Source: Streptomyces sp. AM 4-1-1
GTDB taxonomy: Bacteria; Actinomycetota; Actinomycetes; Streptomycetales; Streptomycetaceae
Direction of reading: 5' to 3'
Assembly (NCBI RefSeq): GCF_029167625.1
Contig: NZ_CP119145.1
Coordinates: 2,852,001 to 2,916,000, forward strand
DNA: 64,000 nucleotides
Position 1 is the stretch's first letter. Each line of letters starts with the position of its first letter. The notes beneath the pieces were generated by a model. That model did not search any database, was not told the DNA's origin, and saw only the letters and a program-made list of their open reading frames with translations. A program made the translations under genes and the position numbers. Shown here in pieces: positions 9,311-17,810 of the stretch.

Positions 9311-10048
9311 CTAGATCCCCACCGTGAAGCCTTCGGACCATCCCTGCATCTCCTGGATGATGCTGTCCCACACGCCGGTCAGCAGCAGCAGCCCGGTCGC
9401 GATCATCATGGCGCCGCCGATCCGCATGACCCATGCGTAGTGCCGCTTGACCCAGCCGAACGCGCCGAGGGCCTTGCGGAAGGCCACGGCGGCCAGGACA
9501 AAGGGCAACCCGAGTCCCAAACAGTACGCAACGGTCAGCAGCGCCCCGCGCCCGGCCGTCCCCTGGTCCATGGCGAGGATGTTGACCGCGGCGAACGTGG
9601 GCCCGATGCACGGGGTCCAGCCGATGCCGAACAGCGCGCCGAGCAGCGGCGCGCCGGCCAGTCCGGTCACCGGCCGTTTGTGGATGCGGAACTCGCGCTG
9701 GGTCAGCCAGGGCATCAGCCCCATGAAGAAGACGCCCATCAGGATCATCAGGGCGCCGAGGACCTTGGTGAGCGCGCCCGCGTACTCCTGGAACAGGTCG
9801 CCGAAGTAGCCGAAGAGCGCACCGGTCGAGACGAAGACGGCGGTGAAGCCGAGGACGAAGAGCGAGGCGCCCGCCACCACCCGGCCGCGCCGCGCGTGCG
9901 CGAGGTCGGTGCCGCTTATGCCGGTGACGTACGAGAGGTAGCCCGGCACCAGCGGCAGGACGCACGGCGAGAAGAACGAGAGGAGCCCACCGAGTACGGA
10001 GATGGGCAGGGCGACCAGCAGGGCGCCGCTGTAGACCGTCTCGTTCAT
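9311..10048 (-). CDS. ccdA: Cytochrome c biogenesis protein CcdA
   Basis: A 245-residue, six-helix membrane protein of the DsbD/CcdA family. It moves reducing power from cytoplasmic thioredoxin across the membrane to ResA. Family signatures are the N-terminal FFSPCVLPLVPGY with one redox cysteine and the later GIGWTPCIGPTF with the partner cysteine. It lies between resA (31-bp gap) and resB (4-bp gap) in one operon. The ATG at 10046-10048 gives the normal start. Role and family are firm. Confidence 0.95.
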   Translation of the reverse strand: MNETVYSGALLVALPISVLGGLLSFFSPCVLPLVPGYLSYVTGISGTDLAHARRGRVVAGASLFVLGFTAVFVSTGALFGYFGDLFQEYAGALTKVLGALMILMGVFFMGLMPWLTQREFRIHKRPVTGLAGAPLLGALFGIGWTPCIGPTFAAVNILAMDQGTAGRGALLTVAYCLGLGLPFVLAAVAFRKALGAFGWVKRHYAWVMRIGGAMMIATGLLLLTGVWDSIIQEMQGWSEGFTVGI

Positions 10049-10079
10049 ACCCGGGTCCGGGACGAGGAGGAGCGCATGG

Positions 10080-10685
10080 TCACTTCTCCGCGATCAACGG
10101 GTCGATCATCTCGTGCAGCTTCTCGTCGTCGACGGCGGCGAGCGTGCGGGCCGCGATCTTCCCGTTCCGGTCGATGACCAGCGTGGACGGGATCGCCTTG
10201 AGGTTGAGGGTGCCCTTGTGGAAGCGGAGGATGAGCTTGCCGTTCGGGTCGTAGAAGCTCGGGTACGGGACCCCGTAGTCCTCCTCGAACGCCACCGCGG
10301 AACTCTTCTGCGCGTCCCGGGTGTTGATCCCGACGAACTGCACGCCCTTCGCCTCGGTCTCCTTGGCGACCTTCACGAAGTGCTTGGCCTCGTTGCGGCA
10401 GGGCGGGCACCAGGAGCCCCAGACGTTCAGCACGACGACCTTCCCCTTGTAGGCGGCGAGGTCCAGGTCCTTGCCGTCGAGGGACTGGCCGGCGAGCTTC
10501 GGGGCGTCCTTGCGCTCTGCCTCGGGCACCGTGGAGATGCCGCTGCTGCCGGTCACGTACTTGGTGTCACCGCCCCCGCCCGTCTTGTTCCCGTCCCCGC
10601 CGCACGCGGAGAGGGTGAGGGCGGCGGCAGCGGTGACCGCGGCGAGCAGGGTGACGCGGCGCCGGGAAGCGATGCCATGGCTCAT
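10080..10685 (-). CDS. resA: Thioredoxin-like lipoprotein ResA/TlpA
   Basis: A 201-residue exported lipoprotein. The signal peptide ends at the lipobox TLSAC (lipid-modified Cys28). A thioredoxin fold of the AhpC/TSA-TlpA type follows, with active site WCPPC (Cys93 and Cys96). It reduces the CXXCH disulphide of apocytochrome c so that haem can be attached, and is itself reduced by CcdA. It is the first gene of the operon. A possible iron-box-like sequence lies about 70-90 bp upstream (see 10754-10772). Confident on family and role. Confidence 0.93.
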   Translation of the reverse strand: MSHGIASRRRVTLLAAVTAAAALTLSACGGDGNKTGGGGDTKYVTGSSGISTVPEAERKDAPKLAGQSLDGKDLDLAAYKGKVVVLNVWGSWCPPCRNEAKHFVKVAKETEAKGVQFVGINTRDAQKSSAVAFEEDYGVPYPSFYDPNGKLILRFHKGTLNLKAIPSTLVIDRNGKIAARTLAAVDDEKLHEMIDPLIAEK

Positions 10686-10753
10686 GTGAAAAGTTTCGCA
10701 TGGCGGTCCCCGGGATCTTGGGCACCCCCCTCGGTGCCCCGTAAAGACCGATG

Positions 10754-10772
10754 TCAGGTTTGCCTAAAGTTG
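10754..10772. promoter_or_regulatory. Candidate iron box (DmdR/IdeR-like) upstream of resA
   Basis: The sequence TCAGGTTTGCCTAAAGTTG matches the left half of the IdeR/DmdR consensus (TTAGGTTAGSCTAACCTAA) at about 13 of 19 positions. The half nearer resA matches well and the other half poorly. It is followed by a second GCCTgAAGTTG copy at 10777-10788. Iron control of cytochrome c maturation would make sense. The match is by eye only. Confidence 0.3.
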
Positions 10773-10807
10773 TGCTTGCCTGAAGTTGTCCGGCCCGCCG
10801 GAGACCG

Positions 10808-12058
10808 TCACGCCTGCTTGAAGAACGTGTTCCAGCCGCCCGCGGGGGCCTGTCCGACCTCCAGGGAGCGGAGCTTGGTGAGCACCGCCGGGTCCTGGGC
10901 GTCCAGCCAGTCGACGTACTGCCGGAACGACACCAGCCGCACATCGGGCTTTCCGGCGACGTGCTTGATGGTCTCCTCGACGGCGTCCATGTAGATCCCG
11001 CCGTTCCACTCCTCGAAGTGGTTGCCGATGTAGAACGGCGCGCGGTTCGTCGTGTACGCGCGGTCGAATCCGGCGCGGTACGCCTTGGTGGCCTGGGCGC
11101 GCCACTCGGGATAGCGGGAGGTCATTCCCTTGGTCGAGTTCTTCGACTGGTTGGCGAGGATGTTGTAGTCCATCGACAGGACCTCGAAGGAGTGTCCGGG
11201 GAACGGAACGCCCTGGAGCGGCAGGTCCCAGACGCCCTGGCGCTTGACCGGCCACATCTGACGGCCGCCCGGCGAGCTGGCGTCGTACCGCCAGCCCAGC
11301 TTCTTCGCGGTCGGCAGCAGATTGTCCTGGCCGAGCAGACAGGGGGTGCGTCCGCCGACGAGTTCCTTGCGGTAGTCGAAGGGCAGCGGGTCGAGGTCGG
11401 TCCAGCCGGTGTTGGTACGCCATTCGGTGACGAAGGAGATCGCCTGGTCGATCTCGCTCTGCCACTGGGCGGGCGTCCAGCGCTCGACCGATCCGGAGCC
11501 GGCGCAGAAGTGCCCGTTGAAGTGGGTGCCGATCTCGTGGCCGTCGAGCCACGCCTCGCGCACGTACTTCAGTGTCTCCTTGATGTGCGGGTCGCTGAGA
11601 TAGCCGATGTCCGAGGCACCGACGCGGTTGTTCGGCGGACGGTAGAGGGTCTGCTTGGACTCGGGCAGCAGATAGAGCCCGGAGAGGAAGAAGGTCATCC
11701 CCGCGTCGTGCTTCCGGGCGAGTTCGAGGAAGCGCGGGAAGAGGCCGTTGCCGACCTCGCCCGCCCCGTCCCAGGAGAAGATCACGAACTGCGGCGGCGT
11801 CTGTCCGGGTTCGAGCGGGACCGGGGCCGCGGGCTGCTTCGGCTGCTTGCCGGTGTCGGCCGTGGAACCGTCACCGATGGCCCGGACGTCCTTCTTGGCG
11901 GTCCCGCCTCCCTGGCCGTTCCCCGAGGACCCGCCGCCCTTCGCGCTCTTCTCCGGGGCCGCCCCGCCCTTGTCGGACGAACTGCAGCCGGCCACTCCGA
12001 TGGCCGCCGCCGCTCCGATGCCGGCTCCGAGCAGACCCCTTCGGCTGATGTCGTGCAT
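10808..12058 (-). CDS. Tat-exported lipoprotein, polysaccharide deacetylase (NodB-like) family
   Basis: A 416-residue protein. It begins with a twin-arginine signal (SRRGLLGAG) and a lipobox ending in Cys25, then a Gly/Ser/Lys linker to about residue 80. The rest is a NodB-type carbohydrate esterase fold. FSWDGAG is motif 1, with only one of the usual two Asp residues. HEIGTHFNGH (motif 2) carries the metal-binding histidines. A role in trimming acetyl groups from peptidoglycan or another envelope glycan is expected. The altered motif 1 leaves activity uncertain. It is a single gene with its own upstream region. Confidence 0.8.
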   Translation of the reverse strand: MHDISRRGLLGAGIGAAAAIGVAGCSSSDKGGAAPEKSAKGGGSSGNGQGGGTAKKDVRAIGDGSTADTGKQPKQPAAPVPLEPGQTPPQFVIFSWDGAGEVGNGLFPRFLELARKHDAGMTFFLSGLYLLPESKQTLYRPPNNRVGASDIGYLSDPHIKETLKYVREAWLDGHEIGTHFNGHFCAGSGSVERWTPAQWQSEIDQAISFVTEWRTNTGWTDLDPLPFDYRKELVGGRTPCLLGQDNLLPTAKKLGWRYDASSPGGRQMWPVKRQGVWDLPLQGVPFPGHSFEVLSMDYNILANQSKNSTKGMTSRYPEWRAQATKAYRAGFDRAYTTNRAPFYIGNHFEEWNGGIYMDAVEETIKHVAGKPDVRLVSFRQYVDWLDAQDPAVLTKLRSLEVGQAPAGGWNTFFKQA

Positions 12059-12190
12059 ACCGTCCCCATTCGCGGTCGTTTCACCTCAAGCCCATACAAA
12101 CGGGCAAGCACTTAGATGAAAAAAGCAACACGAGGGTTCCTATGATTAACATACAAAATCTTTGCGTGAGCATGTCCTTACGGTGGGGTG
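12059..12190. promoter_or_regulatory. AT-rich promoter region of the deacetylase gene
   Basis: A locally AT-rich segment (about 12110-12170, including ttcctatgattaacatac) lies directly upstream of the leftward deacetylase gene. It contrasts sharply with the surrounding GC content. It is the probable promoter. Individual boxes cannot be assigned with confidence. Confidence 0.4.
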
Positions 12191-12193
12191 AGG

Positions 12194-12278
12194 ATGTGCC
12201 CCCGTCATGTGCCGAATACGCGACTCATGTGCGGCTGATGTGCGCCTGACGTGCGGCCCGTGTGCCGATGGGATGTGC
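12194..12278. repeat. Seven phased NNGTGC motifs upstream of the deacetylase gene
   Basis: Hexamers ATGTGC, ACGTGC or GTGTGC start at 12194, 12207, 12227, 12238, 12249, 12260 and 12273. Spacing is 13, 20, 11, 11, 11 and 13 bp. The 11-bp steps put most copies on one face of the helix. They lie 136-220 bp upstream of the deacetylase start, a plausible place for multiple activator sites. Confidence 0.5.
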
Positions 12279-12310
12279 ACCACCCCCGCGGCTCCGCGCA
12301 CGCGAAAAGG

Positions 12311-12366
12311 CGAAAAGAAAAAGGACGGGCCCGGAACACGTCGTCAGACGCGTCCCGGGCCCGTCC
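12311..12366 (-). terminator. Rho-independent terminator after the histidine phosphatase gene
   Basis: A perfect 12-bp inverted repeat (GGACGGGCCCGG at 12323-12334, partner at 12355-12366) is followed, on the minus strand, by a T-rich run (TTTTTCTTTTCGCC). It lies 56-111 bp past the stop of the leftward phosphatase-hemL operon. Confidence 0.85.
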
Positions 12367-12421
12367 CGAGAACGGGAGAAGGGGCGGCGGGAAAAGAGCG
12401 ACGGCCGCCGCGAAGACCCCG

Positions 12422-13201
12422 TCAGGCGCCGAACGCCTTGGACTTCCCCTTCACCGGCTTCGCACCCGCGAGCAGATGCGTGGGCACCAGATCACGGGCG
12501 GGCTCGCTGTACCCGACCGAGACGATCTTGTCCCCCTGGTACGTGAAGGTGGTCAGCGAGGCGAGCGTGCACTGGCGCTTGCGCGGATCGTGCCAGAGTC
12601 GGCGGCGCTCCACGAAGCTGCGGACGATCCAGATCGGCAGCTGATGGCTGACGCAGACCGCCTCATGGCCGCGGGCCGCGTCGCGCGCCCGGTCCAGGGC
12701 GCCCATCATCCGTACGACCTGTTCCAGATACGGCTCGCCCCAGGAAGGGCGGAACGGGTTGGTGAGGTGCCGCCAGTTCGCCGGCTTGCGCAGCGCGCCG
12801 TCCCCGACACCGAAGGTCTTGCCCTCGAAGGCGTTGGCGGCCTCGATGAGGCGGGGATCGGTGGCCAGGTCGAGCCCGTGCGAGGTGGCGATCGGCGTCG
12901 CCGTCTCCTGGGCGCGCTCCAGCGGGGAGGCGACGACATGGGTGATGTCGCGCTTCTCCAGGTGCTCGGCGACCCGGTCGGCCATCTTCCGGCCGAGCTC
13001 GGAGAGGTGGTAGCCGGAGCGGCGCCCGTAGAGGACCCCGTCCGGGTTGTGCACCTCGCCGTGCCGCATCAGGTGGACGACGGTGATGTCCTTGCCGCGA
13101 CCACCGCGGCCACTGTTGCCCGCACCATCCGCACCACCCGCACCGCTCGCGCCGCCCGCACCGCCCGCGCTCACGTTCCGGCTGTCGTCGCTGTCACTCA
13201 T
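12422..13201 (-). CDS. Histidine phosphatase (phosphoglycerate mutase-like) family protein
   Basis: A 259-residue protein. After a ~35-residue Gly/Ala/Ser-rich head comes the histidine phosphatase core: [10 protein letters not shown] carries the phospho-accepting histidine, [10 protein letters not shown] follows, and [10 protein letters not shown] carries the second histidine. The family removes phosphate from varied small molecules or proteins, and substrate cannot be told from sequence. The start overlaps hemL by four bases (ATGA), so both are made together. A strong terminator follows. Confidence 0.88.
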   Translation of the reverse strand: MSDSDDSRNVSAGGAGGASGAGGADGAGNSGRGGRGKDITVVHLMRHGEVHNPDGVLYGRRSGYHLSELGRKMADRVAEHLEKRDITHVVASPLERAQETATPIATSHGLDLATDPRLIEAANAFEGKTFGVGDGALRKPANWRHLTNPFRPSWGEPYLEQVVRMMGALDRARDAARGHEAVCVSHQLPIWIVRSFVERRRLWHDPRKRQCTLASLTTFTYQGDKIVSVGYSEPARDLVPTHLLAGAKPVKGKSKAFGA

Positions 13202-14514
13202 GCGGTGGCCTCCGATGCGGCGCGGGCCGCGGCGGGCAGGGCGGCGGCGATCCGCTCGACGGCCTGCGTGTCATGGGCGGTGGAAACGAACCAGGACTCG
13301 AACGCGGACGGCGGCAGATAGACGCCCTGCGCCAGCATCGAGTGGAAGAACGCGGTGAAGCGGAACGCCTCCTGCCGCTTCGCGTCCTCGTAGTCGTGGA
13401 CGGGCTCGTCGGTGAAGAAGACGGAGAACATGTTGCTCGCGGCGGACACCGTGTGCGCCACGCCCTCCTTGGTCAGCGCCTCGCCGACCAGCGCGCGGAT
13501 CTCCGCGGAGACCGCGTCGACCTTCGCGTACGCCGCGTCGTCGAGCAGCCGCAGCTGGGCGAGGCCCGCGGCGGTGGCGACCGGGTTCCCGGAGAGGGTG
13601 CCCGCCTGGTAGACGGGGCCGGCCGGGGCGAGGTGCGCCATGACGTCGGCGCGCCCGCCGAACGCGGCGGCCGGGAAGCCACCGCCCATCACCTTGCCGA
13701 AGGTCATCAGGTCGGGCCGCACCCCGTCGACGCCGTACCAGCCCGCCTTCGAGGTACGGAACCCGGTCATCACCTCGTCGGAGACGTACAGCGCGCCGTG
13801 CGCGGCGCAGATCTCCCTCAGCCCGGCGTTGAAGCCGTCCAGCGGCGGTACGACACCCATGTTGCCGGGCGAAGCCTCGGTGATCACGCACGCGATCTCG
13901 TCCGGCCGGGCGGCGAACGCGGCGCGGACCGCGTCCAGGTCGTTGTACGGCAGCACGATCGTGTCGCCGGCCTGCGCGCCGGTGACCCCGGGGGTGTCCG
14001 GCAGCCCGAAGGTCGCCACCCCGGACCCGGCGGAGGCGAGCAGCGCGTCCACGTGACCGTGGTAACAGCCCGCGAACTTCACCACCTTGGCCCGGCCGGT
14101 GAAGCCCCGGGCGAGCCGGATCGCGGACATGGTCGCCTCCGTGCCGGACGACACCAGCCGTACCTGTTCGACGGGCCCGACACGGGCCACGATCTCCTCG
14201 GCGAGCGCGACCTCGCCCTCGCCCGGCGTACCGAACGAGGTGCCGCGCGCCACGGCCTCCTGGGCTGCGGCGACGACCTCCGGGTGGGAGTGACCGAGGA
14301 TCATCGGCCCCCACGAGCACACGAGGTCGACGTACTCACGCCCGTCGGCGTCCGTGAGGTACGGACCGGACCCGAACACCATGAACCGGGGCGTACCGCC
14401 CACAGCCCGAAAAGCCCGGACAGGAGAGTTCACGCCGCCGGGCGTCACGAGGGACGCGCGGTCGAATAGCGTCTGCGAAACTGGGGCGTCAAAGGGAAAG
14501 CTCACACAAGCCAT
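13198..14514 (-). CDS. hemL: Glutamate-1-semialdehyde 2,1-aminomutase
   Basis: A 438-residue PLP-dependent class III aminotransferase. It makes 5-aminolevulinate from glutamate-1-semialdehyde, in the C5 route to haem, sirohaem and cobalamin. The N-terminus ([12 protein letters not shown]), the PLP-binding lysine in [10 protein letters not shown], and the GTLSGNPVA segment are typical of HemL. A GTG three codons inside the ATG start is an alternative start. It is the first gene of a two-gene operon. The cytochrome c maturation genes nearby give a shared haem theme. Confidence 0.95.
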   Translation of the reverse strand: MACVSFPFDAPVSQTLFDRASLVTPGGVNSPVRAFRAVGGTPRFMVFGSGPYLTDADGREYVDLVCSWGPMILGHSHPEVVAAAQEAVARGTSFGTPGEGEVALAEEIVARVGPVEQVRLVSSGTEATMSAIRLARGFTGRAKVVKFAGCYHGHVDALLASAGSGVATFGLPDTPGVTGAQAGDTIVLPYNDLDAVRAAFAARPDEIACVITEASPGNMGVVPPLDGFNAGLREICAAHGALYVSDEVMTGFRTSKAGWYGVDGVRPDLMTFGKVMGGGFPAAAFGGRADVMAHLAPAGPVYQAGTLSGNPVATAAGLAQLRLLDDAAYAKVDAVSAEIRALVGEALTKEGVAHTVSAASNMFSVFFTDEPVHDYEDAKRQEAFRFTAFFHSMLAQGVYLPPSAFESWFVSTAHDTQAVERIAAALPAAARAASEATA

Positions 14515-14643
14515 GGTGTCAGAGACACGGACGGTCTTGCGGACAGGTGTTTCACCGCACGCTCGTGGGGGAGGTCACTGACACGATGATCGGGTTGCAC
14601 GGCGGGGGCCGTGTCTCCTAAGAAGTAGTCGGGTGGATGAGAT

Positions 14644-15225
14644 ATGCATCGCGGTGGCGGACTGGGCGAAGGGACCGACGACCCGGGGCCCTCGCCTGCC
14701 CGGCGGGGGCGGCACCGGCGCGAGGCTGAGCGCGCGCAGGGCATACAGGCCGGAAACGCGCAGACCGGGAGCAGGAGCAGTGGCCGGGTGGGGGTGACCT
14801 ACAAATACTTCGGTGCGCCCGACGGGGCCACCGCCGCACGCGTGCCCATCTCGATGCGCCCGGAGGAGCTGGGCGGCGACGAGCTGGGCATGGGCGGCAT
14901 GTTCACCAAGATCAAGCCGGAGACGGTGGCGGCGATGGTCCTCACCGGCATCCAGGGCATACCCCTGCACAAGGTCCCCCCGCTCGAACTGGTCGTGCTG
15001 CACCCGGACTACGCGGTGGTGAAGCTCCCGATGACGGTCGTCGACCCGCTGCGCGGCGTCGGCGAGGAGTCGGTGGGCGCGGCGGCCTTCATCTGGTCGA
15101 CGGTCCCGGACCGGGGCGGCCCGCGCGACGCGTTCAACGTGTACCAACTGCTCCACGAATGGCAGGATTTCAGCCACCGCCTGCATGACGCGGGGCACCA
15201 GGCTTACTGCCTGGTGTGGCCCTGA
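14644..15225 (+). CDS. Conserved hypothetical protein
   Basis: The open frame gives 193 residues, but the first ~50 are low-complexity Gly/Arg-rich sequence. A GTG at 14794 (MTYKYFGAPDG) may be the real start, giving 143 residues. The compact domain contains PISMRPEELGGDELGMGGMF, a predicted helix IKPETVAAMVLTGI, and LHEWQDFSHRLHDAGHQAYC near the end. No motif known to me is present. It is divergent from hemL and followed by the integrase remnant. I do not recognise the function. Confidence 0.6.
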   Translation: MHRGGGLGEGTDDPGPSPARRGRHRREAERAQGIQAGNAQTGSRSSGRVGVTYKYFGAPDGATAARVPISMRPEELGGDELGMGGMFTKIKPETVAAMVLTGIQGIPLHKVPPLELVVLHPDYAVVKLPMTVVDPLRGVGEESVGAAAFIWSTVPDRGGPRDAFNVYQLLHEWQDFSHRLHDAGHQAYCLVWP

Positions 15226-15292
15226 ACGGGGGCTTCTCACGGATCGGGCGGGGCTTTCGGGTCCCGCTCTCGCTAGTGCCTGAGAGGGGCCG

Positions 15293-15559
15293 TCAGGCAG
15301 CCAGGGCACATTGAGGGCACATTGGTTTCGCTTGGGGCACTGATGTGCCCTGGGCGGCAGCGGGATCGCCGTCGTCCTCGGTCTCGGCTTCCGTGAAGGC
15401 ATCATCGATCGCCTTGCGGGTGCGGGTCTCGCGGGACGGCAGCAGGTGGGTGTACGTCCGCAGCGTGAAGCCCGGGTCCGAGTGGCCGAGGTACTCGGAG
15501 AGGGCCTTGATGCTCTCGCCCGCGTCCAGGAGCACGGAGGGGTAACGGACATGGAGCAC
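15293..15559 (-). pseudogene. Tyrosine recombinase (phage-type integrase) C-terminal remnant
   Basis: Only the last ~85 residues survive. They include LLDAGESIKALSEYLGHSDP and TLRTYTHLLPS, which carry the catalytic His/Trp-region and the nucleophilic tyrosine (RTY) of actinobacterial integrases. The core Arg of the HxxR box is lost, because the sequence upstream of VRYPSVLL does not match. This is the debris of an integrative element at the left edge of the accessory region. No tRNA gene or attachment repeat was seen beside it. Confidence 0.8.
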
Positions 15560-15737
15560 ACAGAAGAGACGGGAAGCTACTCAGCGATCAAGGCAAGCCC
15601 GACACCTCATCGCCGAGAACCGGACCGCTGTCCAGGATCTCGCCGCCCGACCCGACACCCCCTACGCCGGCGACGTTCTCGACGGCCTCGCACAAGAAGC
15701 CCGCTTCCTTGCCCAAGCCTTGATCACCCAGGCTTGA
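15546..15737 (+). pseudogene. Possible gene fragment, C-terminal end only
   Basis: This frame has no start codon. It opens after a TAA at 15543 and reads about 60 residues (including ARHLIAENRTAVQDLAARPD and VLDGLAQEARFLAQALITQA) to TGA at 15735-15737. Composition is that of a natural helical protein and it abuts the integrase remnant head-on. It is probably the tail of a broken gene. Family not recognised. Confidence 0.3.
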
Positions 15738-15843
15738 TACGCCCCAGTCCCTTGGCGTCGGCACGGAACGCGCCGACCTCAGAGAGCCTTGGCTTTCCCG
15801 AACTGGATGAATCCCGAAGGGGAGATGTCCGGCTTGGCCCGGA

Positions 15844-16248
15844 TCACGAGAGCAGAGCCGCATCGAGATAGTCCTGCACCGGCTCGAACAGTCCGTAGGG
15901 CACGTAGTGCGGGATCTCGCCGTGCGCGACCCAGGCCGGACCGGCTACTTCGTCCGCACTCGCGATGCCCGCATCGCCGCCAGAGGTTCTGCACACGATG
16001 TAGTGGATCTCCCGGCCCGTCATGGGGTGAAAGCGTTGCCCGAGCACGATCTGCGAAGTCACCAGCAGCCCGGTCTCCTCCCGGGTCTCACACGCCGCCG
16101 CCTCCCCCGCAGCCTCCTCGGATTCGATCTTCCCTGCCGAGAACTGCCACAAGAGCGCGCCCTCCGACACGCGCCGTCGCACGAGCAGTACGCGCCCGTC
16201 CTGCGCGACGACGGCGGCTGCGACCGCCGGATTGATCTCAGTGGTCAT
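15844..16248 (-). CDS. Nudix hydrolase
   Basis: A 134-residue Nudix protein. The Nudix box is GKIESEEAAGEAAACETREE followed by TGL. It keeps the metal-binding REE glutamates, while the first Arg of the consensus REUxEE is Cys. The protein starts MTTEINPAVAAAVVAQDGRVLLV, like the MutT/NTP-pyrophosphohydrolase group. It is the last gene of the leftward operon with the flavoprotein (51-bp gap), isochorismatase-like hydrolase and XRE regulator. A second Nudix gene heads the opposite operon. The likely job is hydrolysis of a nucleoside diphosphate derivative; substrate unknown. Confidence 0.88.
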   Translation of the reverse strand: MTTEINPAVAAAVVAQDGRVLLVRRRVSEGALLWQFSAGKIESEEAAGEAAACETREETGLLVTSQIVLGQRFHPMTGREIHYIVCRTSGGDAGIASADEVAGPAWVAHGEIPHYVPYGLFEPVQDYLDAALLS

Positions 16249-16299
16249 GGAGATCTCCTCCCGAGAGCGTGGGTCGTCGCGTATCCCGCCGCCGTGGTC

Positions 16300-17214
16300 T
16301 CAGCCCTTGGTGGGCACGTCCCTGGCCGCGTAGTAGGCGTGTAGTGCGGCCTCGCTGCCTGATCCCAGGGCGGTCATGATCCGTTGGAAGCGAGCGGAGC
16401 GGAGGTCGCCGGCCACGATGACGCGGGGGTGCTGCTCGGCCGGGGGGCAGTATCCGTCCCGGCCCCGGGTCAGGTCGCCGGGCGGGGCGGTCGGGGCGTT
16501 GCCGATGCTGAGGTAGGCGGAATCCGCTGTGATCGTTTGCCGCGTGCCGTCCTGGCCCACTGCTTCCGCCGACACCGGGGTGCCCTCTGCGGGCTTCAGC
16601 GTCAGGTGCTCGACGGGGACAAGGGCGACGCGCGGATCGTCCCGGATTTCCTCGATCTTGTACGCGTCGGCTGCCGGGTACACCACGAGCAGGCGGGTTT
16701 CTGTGGTCGGGTGGGCGCGCAGGAACGTGCCGATCGGGCGGTCACCACCCAGGACGAGAAGGGTGCGCCCCTGAGCGTCGTCAGCTTCGGCCTCCCAGAG
16801 CGGGGGCAGGGAGAGGGAGCCGGGGGCAGTGATCCAGGTGACGTCGTGGGGCTGGAGGGGGCCGACGCCGGTGGCGACGACAGCGTACGGGGCCGTGAGA
16901 CGCGCACCGGTGTCGACCGTTACGGTCACCCGGTCGTCATCGGCGCGGAGTTCAGTGACACGCCTGCCGAGTTCGAGGCGGCACAGCTCGGTTCCCTTCA
17001 GTTCCGCCACGATGGCGTCGGCCAGGTCGGGACCGTTGGTGTGGCCGCCGAGGACGTTGTTCAGGGCCGGGATCCGGTAGAGATTGCGGCACAGCCGGTC
17101 CGGCTCGACCAGGATCGTGCGCATGCCCACGCCGGCGGCCATGCGGGCGGCGGCGCAGCCGGCCGGCCCTCCGCCGATGATGATCAGGTCGGTGTCGAGC
17201 GGTGTGTCGGCCAT
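16300..17214 (-). CDS. FAD-dependent NAD(P)-disulphide-oxidoreductase-fold flavoprotein
   Basis: A 304-residue protein of the thioredoxin reductase-like fold. An FAD-binding GGGPAGCAAARMA motif lies near the N-terminus. The second dinucleotide motif is degenerate (LVLGGDRPIG). VIVAGDLRSARFQRIMTALGSG resembles the C-terminal FAD site of the family. The redox CxxC expected in thioredoxin reductase is absent (ITAPGSLSLPPLW in its place), so it is not a classical TrxR. The ATG at 17212-17214 is preferred to one ten codons upstream because it begins the strand and follows the previous stop by 4 bp. It is part of the four-gene leftward operon. Confidence 0.8.
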   Translation of the reverse strand: MADTPLDTDLIIIGGGPAGCAAARMAAGVGMRTILVEPDRLCRNLYRIPALNNVLGGHTNGPDLADAIVAELKGTELCRLELGRRVTELRADDDRVTVTVDTGARLTAPYAVVATGVGPLQPHDVTWITAPGSLSLPPLWEAEADDAQGRTLLVLGGDRPIGTFLRAHPTTETRLLVVYPAADAYKIEEIRDDPRVALVPVEHLTLKPAEGTPVSAEAVGQDGTRQTITADSAYLSIGNAPTAPPGDLTRGRDGYCPPAEQHPRVIVAGDLRSARFQRIMTALGSGSEAALHAYYAARDVPTKG

Positions 17215-17218
17215 GAGG

Positions 17219-17788
17219 CTATTCCAGCACCGGGTCGGCCACACGCGTATCGAGTTGGCCCATCACATGCTCGGCGTCCACGAGTTGGCCTGTTCCGATC
17301 AGGCGCCGGGCGACGAGCAGACCGGCGTCGTGGACGTCCGGGCCGGCGTCGCTGGCACAGGCGTCCGTGACGATCCAGGGCGCGTATCCGTGCTCGAAGG
17401 CGTCTGCGGCGGACTTCAAAACACAGCTCTCGGTGGCGATTCCGCAGAAGACGAGGTCGGTCCAGCCGGTCCGGCGAATCAGTTCTGCGGCCTCGGGTGT
17501 GAAGAGCGTGTATCCGGTCTTGTCGACGCCTGCGTGCGCGTGGCACGCCGCCTCGGCGAGCTCGGGAACGATGTCGGTCTCGGGTGGTTCCTGGAGCCGA
17601 CGCCATTGGAAGAAGCGCTCGTAGGGGCTGTCGGGATAGTTGAAGTACCGGGTGAAGACGACAGGGCGCCCGGCTGCGGACCATCTGGCGACGAGGTCGA
17701 CGACTGCCGGCACGACGTGGCGACTGTGGTGGTTGACGAAGCCGTTCTGCATGTCGATCACGACCAGTGCGGCACTGCTGATGTCCAT
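17219..17788 (-). CDS. Isochorismatase-like cysteine hydrolase
   Basis: A 189-residue cysteine hydrolase with the full catalytic triad of the family: Asp in ALVVIDMQNGF, Lys in VDKTGY, and Cys in GIATESCVLKSA. Members split amide or enol-ether bonds in compounds such as isochorismate, nicotinamide and N-carbamoyl substrates. Substrate is not predictable here. It lies 22 bp after the XRE regulator and 4 bp before the flavoprotein gene, so it belongs to the same operon. Confidence 0.88.
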   Translation of the reverse strand: MDISSAALVVIDMQNGFVNHHSRHVVPAVVDLVARWSAAGRPVVFTRYFNYPDSPYERFFQWRRLQEPPETDIVPELAEAACHAHAGVDKTGYTLFTPEAAELIRRTGWTDLVFCGIATESCVLKSAADAFEHGYAPWIVTDACASDAGPDVHDAGLLVARRLIGTGQLVDAEHVMGQLDTRVADPVLE

Positions 17789-17810
17789 CGGCTCTCACTC
17801 CTGCCCGTTC

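Noticed and set aside
12251..13321. Plus-strand frame over the histidine phosphatase gene
   Set aside because: A shadow of the opposite-strand gene, whose RHG motif is clear.
15588..15863. Minus-strand frame near the integrase remnant
   Set aside because: Composition is not protein-like. The plus-strand fragment in the same place has better composition.
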